Made by a program: the position numbers and the translations under genes. The notes beneath the pieces are model-generated. The model worked only from the letters and a program-made list of their open reading frames with translations, did no database searches and was not told the origin of the DNA. DNA of 64,000 nt from Phallusia mammillata (Eukaryota; Chordata; Ascidiacea; Phlebobranchia; Ascidiidae), in contig QLIY01000270.1 of the NCBI GenBank assembly GCA_003260075.1, positions 1 through 64,000 of the forward strand. Direction: 5' to 3'. Numbering within the stretch: the first letter of the stretch is position 1; each line of letters begins with the position of its first letter. Of this stretch, positions 49,701 to 61,418 are shown one piece after another.

Positions 49701-52700
49701 ATATGTTTTGCAACTAACTGATATAGTTATGTAAAGAAGGATAAAATAATATTTTTTCTTCAAATTGATTCGCAATTAAAAAGACTCCATAATGCTTTCG
49801 ATGAACAACGTTATAATGAAGCATGTTTTTAGCTGGTCTCGCTTCAAAAGTAAAGCTAAACAAACATTCAATGAGGCTTTTAACAAACTTCCCTGAGAAG
49901 AAAAACAAAGCGAATAGTTGCATCAAAACCAGCATTCTTACGAAGCCAACATGTATTACAAAGATTGCAACTGTAGTTTTGTTAGTTTAGTAAAAAGGTG
50001 CAACTGTGCTTGACATGTCTCTACACCAGTGGTTCTCAAACGTTTTTATTGTCGGGGCCAAATGGTAGTTTTTAAGAGNTGAACAACGTTATAATGAAGC
50101 ATGTTTTTAGCTGGTCTCGCTTCAAAAGTAAAGCTAAACAAACATTCAATGAGGCTTTTAACAAACTTCCCTGAGAAGAAAAACAAAGCGAATAGTTGCA
50201 TCAAAACCAGCATTCTTACGAAGCCAACAATTATTACAAAGATTGCAACTGTATTTGTTTTGTTAGTTAAGTAAAAAGGTGCAACTGTGCTTGACATGTC
50301 TCTACACTCTTTTACCTGAGAACATGCTGGTAGTCATTGTGCAGAGGGAACCAATGGTAACGATCACTTGGGCCCATTGCCAGCCATCGTGCCTTCCATA
50401 CGCGTCCGGTATAGCCGACTTCGGTACAATATCGTTCCTGTGAAAAGTTTCGTTGTGAGATAAGTTATGCAAAACTAAAACCAACTTATGCAAACTTCGC
50501 TTATGCGTGCCAGTTGTGACTTAACAGTTTGAAGTGTCTTTCAAGCAACGTGTGTGGTCTTATTATAATGAAGTTTTAACAATACCACAACGCAGTGATT
50601 TTATTAATGAATCCGTCGATTACCAAATTTATTGTGACGTATTTTTTGATAAAAATGGCACAAAAATCTAAAAATAAATAAATGATTGTGCTATTTTATT
50701 TTGTGAACTATTGATGTTTGTCATAAATTAGACTTTTTTAGACTATTTTAGCTACCACAGTCAAACTTTATTGTTTTAAACACTTTGGGTCGAAATTCTG
50801 ATGACCATGATTTTCTTACCATGGAACCATGAGTGTGAGAACTGAAGAAACTCCAACATAAGAAAAAGTGACGACAATCAGACTGATGGCCAACGCAATG
50901 GGGATGTCCCTTCGTGGATTGCGTGCCTCTTCGCAAGACGAGGCGATGACGTCAAACCTGGTGACGAGTGATGACACAAGTATCAGATTTCGGCAAGGCT
51001 ATTTTACTGTTTTCAACAGGTAGTGATTTGAATTATTTAGTCCACAGTGAATTTATTGTGATTAACTGCTGCAGTCATTCAAGGCCTATGTTTTAGGGGA
51101 TATTTTATGGGTCTTACCCTGCAAATGCGAAAAAGCAACGTGATGCGCCAGCTATAACACCAGAAGCACCAAACGGAAAGAATCCTCCTTCCACTTTTGT
51201 CCCCCCCCCCATTAAAAAAAGCAGTGCACAAAAAAGTGTGTCCCTCAAAGGGTTAAATAAGATCGCTTGTGATATTTCCCCGGCTTTCTTTGACCTATGA
51301 GCAACGTTTTTAACTGCGTATGGATGTAAATATTTTTTTCTTATTTCATCAATATTTTCGGGTACGTGTTGTAGTAAAAACTCAAAACTATTGCTTGGAC
51401 GTGGCCAAATGGTCTGGCGCGCCTGACTTATGCGTACAGAAGCATTATCGAAATCCGTTTTCGGTGAAATTGTGGGTTCAAACCCGATGAAACAAAGTTA
51501 AAACACTCAAGAATGGGTCTGATGTAAGTCGACCAAGATAGAAACAAAAAATTAAATTAAGTGCTGTCCTTAAAAACACATTTCATGAATAACTTTAATC
51601 CTCTCGCTGTTCCGTTTGTCAAACCTCATTTAACAACTGTACCCCAGTGTAGCCCCCCCCCCCTTAAAAACACATTTCATGAATAACTTTAATCCTCTCG
51701 CTGTTCCGTTGTCAAACCTCACATAACAACTGTACCCCAGTGTAATATAAATATAGAGGTAGATGACACACAAATTTCCCTAAAAGCATTTTTATTTAAC
51801 AAACAACCACAGGGAGATCATCAATTTCCGTTGATCCGTGGTTAAAAATACGCAGCCAAAACAGACTTTTAATTTAAATCCTAATTGACCACAGAGCAGA
51901 CGCTGACGGTATTTTCTCCGAGCTTGTTTTGTAAAGGAATCAGGAATCTCATTTTTTATAAATGGGCTTGACGTCAAAAGCGTGGAAAATTACTGGAGCT
52001 AAATTGATCCTGGGGTTACGTCGCAGGCCAATGTCAATATGTTGATCGAAGAGCTATCTTAAACCCTGTATGTGGTTTTGTGGCGGACAATGGGTTTCAA
52101 AACAAATACCAGAGATGGATCAATTCAAATACTAAGGAAGAGTGGTATGCAGATTTAGGTTAGGGTTATCATATATGCTTTTTTGACATAAAATTCCCTG
52201 TATCCGTTAATTTACTTTACCAACAACACGGTTAACGCATTAGATTTGTAAGCGGGTTTGAAATTTGGGCCAGAATCAGACTCGAACCCGAAAATACAAT
52301 CCCGAAACGTGGTATGAACCTGAATTTTCAAAAACAAAGGTCTATTGGACAAAATTAATGACATTGTGCAAAGAATAATGTCAAATGTGAAGTCAGGCCT
52401 GATTCAAACCCCCCCCCCTTTGGGCCAGAATCAGACTCGAACCCGAAAATACAATCCCGAAACGTGTTATGAACCTGAATTTTTAAAAACAAAGGTCTAT
52501 TGGACAAAATTAATGACACTGTGCAAAGAATAATGTCAAATGTGAAGTCAGGCCTGATTCAAGCCCATTTTATTCAAACCTACAAACCCGTTCCGACTTA
52601 CAAATCTGCAAGAGCAAATGTTACAACAAAACACTACATTTTGAGCAAAATTTCTGGTTTTAAAACTTACTAATGTACACCAAGTTAAACAAAAAATGTT

Positions 52701-55700
52701 TTTTAAATGACTTACAAACAAACAAAAAGTACAAAACGGCACATTACTTTTCGTATTTATACTCCCCAGTAGAGTTAAATGGAAACCTTACCTGTGGCGA
52801 TAATAAATAGAACAACAACGATGTTGACAACAGCAAAGAGCATGTTGAATCGGGTTGACGATTTCACACCAGTTGCCACAAACAGACACAAGGCGATGAC
52901 GATTGCGGCCGCCACCAGATCCGGGTATTCCCCTAATGGGCGACCGTCACCCATAGGAAGATGTTCGGATAAAAAAGTCTGTTAAAAAAAAACGTTTACT
53001 ACAAGTTGAACGCGCTAAAAGCTTGGACAATATACTTTTTCCAAAATCAATTAAACTGCTTAAAAAAAGTTTGTAGACAAATTTCTTTAGGTTCATAAAT
53101 ATCAGAGCAAAATTATCAGGGGTGCGTAAGGCTGTTTACCCCCTTATACCTACATTGTTTCTAAAGTTATCTCTGGCTCGCTGAACAAGTCGATACCGTA
53201 TATTATTATCTGTCAAACATGAATCATTCAAGTTTGTGGGAAGCTGATGTCCAACGAAAAGGTCAAAATTTACAACATAAGGTTTTGGGGGGCAAAAACT
53301 TCTTTCAATAGCTACTCTTTCAAAAGAAATCTTTCAGTAACAATACCTTTCTATATCTGGATTGTATAAAACTTCAGTGTTTGATAGTTCACAACATGCG
53401 AATAAAATTTAAAATTTAGCCTAAATACAAAACGTAATGTTTAATGCATTATTGACCTTTACTACTCAATTACTATTTCCCTCCATGGGTCAATCGCGTT
53501 AAATTGAACGATATGGCTTTTCGTTTTCCGATTAATCGATATTTGGAATGTGTAGCGAGTCAGACGGCATCGAACATGAACGTGTTTGACCTTTTGCACG
53601 AATCGATCCCAGAGTCAAAAGTTTGATGAAACTGATATGGAGTGCCAGGCGTTTTATATTGATGAATACGCCCTCTATTTATTTGCACGAATCCAAATAA
53701 TTCGTTCGGCTTCGAGAAAACGTTTGTTTCGCATATTTAATGCACAGCGAAAAAAAGGTTTTCTTGCAAACTATGCGGTTAGAAGTGTTTTGAAACTCTT
53801 TCCTCGGCATTTATTAGATATGTTTTACCCACAATTTTTAGCAGTGTTTTAACAGTTGTGTTCTCAATTATGATTTATTTGGTCTCATTAATAATATATT
53901 TAGGGATTCACGTTTTCTGTGTTATTTTTTTTTTTCAATTTAGATTGGTTCTGATTGCATATTTGGCTTAATGACTTTGTAAAATATTCTTGTTGTTTAG
54001 TGTTTCTTTTTTGACAAGAAAAAAACACTCTTGCCGAGCTTCATTGAAAATTAAAAAAAATATTATGAAACTTTCTTTTTTTAGGGTGTTGTACCTTAAT
54101 AGGATATCCAAGCACAGAATCGAAATAGCCACTCCAAGCTTTTGCCACCGACGCGGAACCGATTCCGTGTTCTAGAACCATGTTCCAGCCCATCAAAAAT
54201 CCCCACAGTTCACCCATGGTCACGTAAGTAAAAATGTAAGAAGAACCTGCAAAAACACCACGCAAAGAGTTATTGTAATTACAGTAACTAAACGAGTACA
54301 AACATGGGTCAAAACTGGTGATTAAAGTACTAGGTATTCTGCTTCCTGTAGTAAGCATAAGCATACAAAAGTGCAAAAACGGGTACTTTACATTTTATAT
54401 ATTTAGAAAAGATCACACATAGTCGTTGTTGCATTAACATCTGGTTTTGTGTGAGTTTGAATTCTGCAAATTCAGACGACCATGAAAGATATTTTGCGAT
54501 ATTGGTGTTCAGTAATAAGCTGCATATGCAGCTTATCATTTATTGGCTCTATGCTTTTACATTGATACTGTGACACTGAGCCGACTTCACTGTGGTTCCC
54601 AAGCAGTTGCTTGGCCATTGTGAGCCAGTTTCATCTGTGCTGTATGTCCAGTTGTGGCATCGCACAGACTAGGTGATGCATGGGGTTGNATGGGGTTGTA
54701 CCCTGTTGCTCACCACAAACTGGAGTGCCGTTTGATGGCTACACTAGCCAATGCGGCCGATCTCTCGTCACCAGCTGCACTGATGAGACCTTATAGGTCG
54801 AAACAGTGTGCACTGTCTGCAGCTTATCATTTATTGGCTCTATGCTTTTACGGTGTTCAGTAAATTCAGTAAACCGGTCGGTAAACCTGGACCCGTTTGG
54901 ACCAAACAAACAAATTGTTTAGGCAAATATCCGGATTAGTTCGAGTCTTACCACATTAAAAATCATCTGTACCTCGAGATTTGTCCGAATTAGGCAAAGA
55001 TCCGAATTCACCGAATCCGGTTTAACCGTGGTTTACTATATTACATTTTTGGCGTAAAGTTAACATTTATGTAACTGCTTAAATTCTGTGATGTAAAACA
55101 TAACCGATACCGATACACAATTTTACCACCAAAAACTAATTAACCTGTAGTTGGAATTCTGGCTCCGAATTCGGCGTAGCAGAGAGCAGATAGGAAAGCA
55201 GCCACGGCGGCAGCCATGTAACTCAATATGACAGCTGGACCGCTGGTCGTCTTGGCAACTGCCCCAGTAAGCACGTACAGCCCAGCACCGAGCATTCCAC
55301 TTACCTATGTACACATTATATGGCCTTGGATTACATATGCACTGGACGTTAATGAATAATTAAAGATTACATATGTAAAACATGGAAAATGTGGACTGCC
55401 GGAAACGGTTTGTTTTTTAAGTGCAACTTAAAGGTGTACGTTGGTCAGCAGTATTAAGGTATAATAATGATTAATTTATAAATTTTAAACCTGTTAGGAT
55501 GCTTTTCACTTCATATAAACACGAACTAGAAAAGTCGTGCACAACATATCTGATTTACGTAGTCTATTCCAGGTGGTAAAAGTATGGAAAATATTACATT
55601 CAACTTTCGAGTTTAAATAGCAATAAAATCACATGTTCTACAGTGACGTCACATATGCGATTATCCACACGCAGTGCTTTTAAATTTGAAACCACTGAAG

Positions 55701-55907
55701 ATTTAACTTTTTGAATATCTCAATTATACTAGTGCAGTATAACATAAATTAGACGTGGCTATAACTTTATATAGCACCGATGTATATACCTACCCCTAAT
55801 AAAGTGAGATCAGTTATTCCAAGGCATCGATGAAGTTCAGTTGAAAGATAATTTCCATCCAATGGCTTTTTCCTGTTCACCTGTTTGCAGCATCTTAACA
55901 ACGACAT
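46745..55907 (-). CDS. SLC7A4: SLC7A4-like cationic-amino-acid-transporter-family membrane protein
   Basis: Thirteen exons: 55794-55907 (ATG), 55145-55304, 54095-54246, 52792-52978, 51118-51200 (5' end lost), 50820-50957, 50316-50437, 49493-49581, 48930-49135, 48367-48455, 47638-48065, 47366-47474, 46745-46926. Phases agree at every junction except the broken exon 5. Family marks: [28 protein letters not shown] (TM1), [58 protein letters not shown], and [20 protein letters not shown]. The [12 protein letters not shown] and DVIA-S-S-EEA wording resembles SLC7A4 more than CAT1-3; human SLC7A4 has no proven transport activity. Exons 10-11 form a long, variable hydrophilic loop before the last four TM segments. 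Exon 5 begins directly at a poly-C tract with no acceptor, so about 15 residues before the TM6 region are missing. The intron after exon 10, if kept, ends the frame within 10 codons. Confidence 0.9.
49802..50300. repeat. Direct duplication with hAT end and N in an SLC7A4 intron
   Basis: About 200 bp at 49802-50015 recurs at 50080-50300. Between them sit an hAT-type end (CAGTGGTTCTCAAACG, 50033) and one N (50079). It looks like an empty and a filled allele placed in series. Confidence 0.65.
51398..51480 (+). repeat. tRNA-like SINE head relic
   Basis: GTGGCCAAATGGTCTGGCGC followed by TGTGGGTTCAAACCC resembles the A and B boxes of a Ser/Leu tRNA. The acceptor ends do not pair. Confidence 0.4.
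54516..54851 (+). mobile_element. Retrozyme-like element with hammerhead ribozyme
   Basis: Flanked by a perfect 12-bp duplication GGTGTTCAGTAA (54504-54515 and 54852-54863). The body is one unit (54527-54817) that starts just after, and ends exactly at, a predicted hammerhead cleavage site. A second unit begins at 54818 and is cut after 34 nt, identical to 54527-54560. Such unit-plus-partial-unit layout is known for hammerhead retrozymes and Penelope-like terminal repeats. It lies antisense in intron 2 of the SLC7A4-like gene. One N at 54689 sits in a short repeated ATGGGGTTG. No protein is encoded. Confidence 0.78.
54773..54824 (+). ncRNA. Hammerhead ribozyme, type I
   Basis: All parts are visible: stem I AGCTGCA (54773-54779) with TGCAGCT (54818-54824), seven perfect pairs; core CTGATGA (54780-54786); stem II GACCT / AGGTC with loop TAT; GAAA (54800-54803); stem III CAGTG / CACTG with a TG loop; then TC (54816-54817) as the UH cleavage dinucleotide. 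All invariant core positions fit. The short stem III is typical of transposon-borne animal hammerheads, which often act as dimers. Confidence 0.88.
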
Positions 55908-58900
55908 TGCGTCGGAGTGGCCTACCTTATCAAGCCAAATGTGCCACCTACGTAGTTTTTAGTGTTTTATAAGCAAATTTTTTTGTTTTCTAGAACAAAA
56001 CCAAAGCAGTTCCGAGGTAAAAAGGTTTAATAAGGTTGCTGTAATTATGTGTGTTGTAAGTTAATGGAACGGTTAAAAGTTGTGACACAACCAGTATGCC
56101 TAATGGTTGAAAAACTTATTTAGACCGTACGCCTTTGAGTTCTAAACCTATGTTTGTACACTTTTGTCTGTAGAATCCATTTTGCCCACCAACTTAAACT
56201 GTTGTATTGAATGACTGATGTGCGTTCACATATTTTTACAAAACGCCCTAATTCAGAAGACCTATCTGTAGGCCCTGAATCATTTTGCCAATAAATGTTT
56301 TTAAAAGCCCTCTAATCGGTGAGCAACTCTATTCGCGCCTGTCACACACAAATGCGAAAAAGGCGTTTTCTAGATCACTTGCTATTAATCAATACTTGTC
56401 AAAAGCAGCTGTTATTAAAATACTTGTCAAAAACATTGATTAGCCTACTTTCTCACTCCTCTTAAAACAAAAGAAGATGTAAAAGTAAACTAACATAGGG
56501 TACAACTTTTAAACTAAACTATGTATTTCCAAGTACTGTAGCCTATACAACTGCTCACTCCAAGCCCACTTCTGACCGTTTACAAATCTCAATGCGAAGC
56601 AGTGCCCGGAATTCGATGTTGTTTCAAAACGCCCACAGACTTGAATCAACAAACATACTTATGTTGATTGAATTTGTGTGTGGAAATATTAACAACAGAG
56701 CTATACTGACACTAAGCAAATTCTGCGTTAAACCTTAATATCCTACATTGTTAGGTAAACTCAAAGAATGAATGTCCAACTATAGACTATTGCTACAATA
56801 AGCTGTATTTTAAAAACCCGATCAACAAACAATGACTATGTAAATGCGTCGCCTGACAGCACTACATAACCCTTGTTACAGACCAACCAGCAAATATTGG
56901 ATTTTCAACGATTCTCGGCTTATATTAACAGCCCTTATAGGCCTGGATTCCAATACCTACTGGGATTCTATTTTCATGTTGGTAGGCCGTAATGCCTCAC
57001 CGTGCCTTGCATATTTAATACGTTACACGCTTCATCAGGCCGCGCACACCACCAAATACCTCCCAGCTTCAATCGTTCGTATACGAAACCATTAACGTTT
57101 TGAATTCTGCGGTTTGCCATTAGCCCTGATGACGCAAGCAGGCTTTGGGTGTATTGAAATTGAAAAATAAAATTAGCATGCAAGTTAAAAACAGGTTGGG
57201 AAATCCACTTTAGGCCATCTGTTGTGACTATTACTAAGACTCGGTGATTAGATATTGCTTATCATCGTGTCAACTTTGCGAGAAACTCTTTGCACGGTGA
57301 TAAAAAAGATTAACAAGCGGGTTATGGTCACTCAACTCTTGCGGTTTAGTAGGAAAATCATCTGTTACCATTTCATTTTAAAGTTATCGAGTGGAAAACA
57401 TAATTAAGTCTTCAGCCGATATTTTATGCCAAAAATATACACTGGAACCTTAACGCACTTAGTGAATGACCAGGCAACAAAATTGATATTGAAACTTAGT
57501 TTGATTCGTATATGGTTCAGAAGTACTGAAATCTATCCAATTATGACGAAATTTACACAGCATTTTCAAGGTGCCAAACTTGACGTAAGCACGCAGAGCA
57601 TTCATGCAAGACAAGGCATCCAATTACACCACCGACAAGTTTACGGGAGTACGCAGTAATTGAATCAAAAAAGCACTATATGTTATTTTAAGTATGCATT
57701 AGAACACGTGTATAGCAGGAGTTAATGGACAAACGCTTCTAAACAAGCTTTGTCTTTGTTAGAGCTTGTGTCAAATTCCAAATCGGCTATTGGTTTAGTA
57801 GCCTATACGCGATGGATTTCATCCAAAGATGAATTGGCGCACTTTTAAATCTGCTATAAAACTATATAACAGTCTGATTGTTGAGATGCGCAACGAACTA
57901 TAGGGCGTCTAAATATAAAGTTGAGTCAAATCAGGAGGTAGCTCTACATAAAGGATAACCATAACCTATGTCTCTATGAAACATTTTGTGACTTAAGTTC
58001 TTGCTTTGTGTCTGTTGAAACAATAACGTTAACAGCATTTATCCATCTTACGTACATCATAAAAATAACTACTCTCCTTTAATACACGAAATATTCCCCC
58101 CCCCCACATTTTGTGACTTAAGTTCTTGCTTTGTGTCTGTTGAAACAATAACGGTAACCGCATTTATCCATCTTACGTAAATCATAAAATAACTACTCTC
58201 CTTTTAAACACGAAATATTGCTGTAAAAGTTTAGCGCTGCTTTGCCACAATCTACTTTAGGGACACTATATCTTTATTCTTTCATTTGATTTTTGGTGAA
58301 GACAATCACGATATATCTGCCGCGGTTCTTACTGTTGCCCCTAAACGATGGCAAGTCTGCTTTTTTGTCAAATATTTGTTCTGTGTGGTATTGCAACAAA
58401 AGAGAATAAATCTATAATAATCAATAAATCTATTTAAAAATAATAATTATTCTTATATTTCATTCAAACTGGTACCTTATCTATCTAAACCGCTTAATAT
58501 AAACTTGCAAATCAAAACTGAAACTAACGTGTTGAATATTTAAACATCACGATTTAATATATTTTAACAAATAAACTTTAGCTATCATGCGAAACAAAAA
58601 GCTGTTTAGTCGTCACTTTGGGTTCCGAATGCACAAAAATAGAGAACCAAGAACCCCAAAATCCCCCCCAAGCGTCGGTAAGACCCGTAAAGCCACTGGT
58701 GCGGTTAATTCCGTCCAACCAAAACAAAACACGAATTCGTAGTTTCTATTTTAGAACCCTTTCTACGGGACACAACTAAAACCAAGTCAAAATGTGCGCC
58801 ATCCCAATAAAAGTTTTGACACACTGACCACAATGTACTGAAGCTTGATACACCGAATACCGAAAAATAACTATTTTTTTCAAAATAACAGAAAAAAGAC

Positions 58901-60060
58901 TCCGACAAGCGATTTCCTTACAAGTGCCTGCCGCTAAAGTTACTGCAGATACACAAAGGTCTCATTATAGCCTAGGCTGCTTTGTTTAAACCTTGAAGTT
59001 ACGTTTGGTATTGTCTAAAATAGTTTTTTTACACGCAAAAACCGTATCGACTGTTTTCTGTTTTACAAACATTACCACCCACTCACTCCTAAAAGCATAG
59101 CAGAACCTTAACTAAAGTTACTGCATACACACAAAGGCCTCATTTGTACTTAGTTTAAACTTTGCAAGTTAAATATGTCCAAAATAGTTTTTTACACGCA
59201 ATAACCGTGTCGAATGTTTGCAGTTTCACAAATATTACCGCGGACTCAATTGGCCTTCCAAACCTTCTCCTCTCAATCGACTTGACGCTGTTTCCATCGA
59301 ACACGCTTTCGTTTTCGGGTCAACGTGCCCCCAGCAATCCTCAACGGGGCTCGTTTTCATTAAAAGCCCGTCTGCGCGCAAATGAGGCCGAGAAATTGAA
59401 CGCACTCTGCTATCGACAGTTTTAGCATGCGTATTAGGGGCTCTGTGTCGGGCTGTCATGACCGTACACAGGCACTGACCTAAAAAATCGATTTCTCGTT
59501 AAAACATCGCTCTGCCGGCAATACGTGATATATATTCAGCTATTTCTAGCCTTGTTGTTCAATTTGAAGCCGAGACGCGCCCGCAAGTCTGCTTTGAGAT
59601 TAGCCAGGTGTATGTGACGTCATAGATCGATAGGCATCACGTGGTCTGGGTAATTGCCTTCCTTTGCTGATTTTGTGCCGGAATGCTATTGATTAATGGC
59701 ACATGACTGGCGCATTGTAATTTCACATTACAACGCATTAATTCGCCATACGTTACAACAGATGCGTTTGATGTTGTTTTTACGATATGGTATAAAATGC
59801 TTAGCGCGAAATAACTACGAATTTTACAAAAAATACTCCAAATCCCGAAAATGTTTTGTAGCAAGTACACTCATCTCTAAATACTATGTCACAGGGAATT
59901 TGATATCACAGGCAGTTTTAAAGAAAGATTAGAAAATAACACAAAGAGTTGGTCAAGTTGATTCGCCGAACGTGAAAAATTGTACAGTTAGGTAGCCTAA
60001 TGGCACAGAGATAGACGTCAGTGCTAAACGTTTTTTTCTAAATCTTAATACATTTCGCCA
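55908..60060. other. Upstream region of the SLC7A4-like gene
   Basis: No gene recognised. It holds a poly-C seam duplication (58005-58230, tract at 58096), an older tandem duplication without poly-C (about 58935-59080 and 59115-59250), and a somewhat GC-richer stretch near 59240-59460. A CRE-like TGACGTCA (59615-59622) and an E-box CACGTG (59638-59643) might mark a promoter. Confidence 0.35.
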
Positions 60061-61418
60061 CTACGCTTTAACATAGCTGAACTTCAATACCACTTTGCCG
60101 TCGTCCAAAACCAAAATCTGTAAAATACAAGCGACGAAAAATTTCCTTCATATTCAATCCACAGAACCAAAATCACTTACGTCATGCATTTCATCGGGAC
60201 TAAGCAGTTCTCTCGTCATTACGTAATCATGCCCATCGAAGTGATATTTCACTACGTATTTATTTTCACCAGACATTTCTGGAATAGCCTGCAAAAAATC
60301 TAGCCGTGCTGTTACAACGTTTTAGGCACAGACTACACATTTATTTGTCAAAACTGTCAAGCAAGATAGGCAAAGTATCCAACAATGAAAAAAGTTAGAG
60401 ATGTAAGGTTCAGTTGAATGAATGCAAATTTCAGATTTTTTTTTGTATTTGGCCCCAACTTTTTTTCAAAATTCACAAAAAACAGATTGGAATAAAGTTG
60501 AAGTTATAAATTTTAGTACCAACCGTTTCTTCCCAAACTTTCATTACGGTTATAAAATACGACAAAACTTTGCGCTTTTGCAGTGGCTCTTGCCATTAGG
60601 TAATTGCCCCAAATGGGTAATCTGACAGTTTTCAGGGGTTAATTAGATTATCTTTTCTTAATTTTTGTGACGTCATCCTTATGTGACGTCATAGCTGGTA
60701 ACTCTTATTCTTTTTAAAGAGGGCAAATAAAAATCATCTGAAAATTGTCAAGGGTAATGATAAAGAATAAGGTTAAAAGGCACTGCTCTATTCTGAGAAA
60801 ATGCATTACCTGCTTGCCATCTTACCTCAACGGTTGTTCCGTTCCATTGAGTGATTTTGCTGGTTTCTCCAATTTTAATAAAGTCGACGTGATGTAATTT
60901 ATCACCGTGTTTGTAAGTTTCCTCGATATTTGACCCTTCTTGTTTTAATATCAGCACTGGTGTCGCCTGTTCAACAAATTTAATCCTTTCTTCAGGCACA
61001 CCTTTGAAACAAGCAAATTGGAATCAACAATATCCAGACAAAGCCCCTCTGCTGTCCTGTTTGTAGCTTTTTGAGGTGTCAACAAAACTCGTTTTTACGG
61101 ACAACTGTCAACAAAATCATATTTGAAGTGACAGAGAATTCGTGTATTCACAAATGCACACGATGAGAAGTTGTCACTAAAATATCAGGTGTTTGTTTGT
61201 TCTTTATGGTTTATTTAAAGTTTTGCAGTGCAAAACGGATTTGCTGGGTAAAAAAGCCACCAACTTCTTTTAAAAGAGATTTATTCACGTTTTTAGCTAA
61301 GTATTCATTTTAGCACCAACTTGTTGCTGGTTATAACAAAAGTTTACCAACCAAGCAACTCCAAAAAATCTCTTCGATTCTCTGCCTTGGTTCTCTTCCA
61401 GTTTCCAGTAAAAGCCAT
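60061..61418 (-). CDS. Fatty-acid-binding-protein-like gene 2 (135 aa)
   Basis: Four exons: 61352-61418, 60826-61001, 60181-60288, 60061-60117 (67/176/108/57 nt), the usual exon plan of vertebrate and invertebrate FABP genes. The product starts MAFTGNWKRTKAENRRDFL, with the FTGxW signature of the lipocalin/FABP beta barrel. It ends DDGKVVLKFSYVKA. The C-terminal Arg-x-Tyr fatty-acid-carboxylate motif of classical FABPs is not present. The exon 1 donor required by frame is GTTGGT, with a better-looking GTAAAC four bases further on that would break the frame. The expected role is cytosolic binding of a small lipophilic ligand, by family only. Confidence 0.82.
60668..60692 (+). promoter_or_regulatory. 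Two CRE-like sites in FABP-like gene 2 intron 2
   Basis: TGACGTCAT at 60668-60676 and again at 60684-60692, 16 bp apart. Full CRE palindromes twice in 25 bp are unlikely by chance in AT-rich DNA, but no function is shown. Confidence 0.35.
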
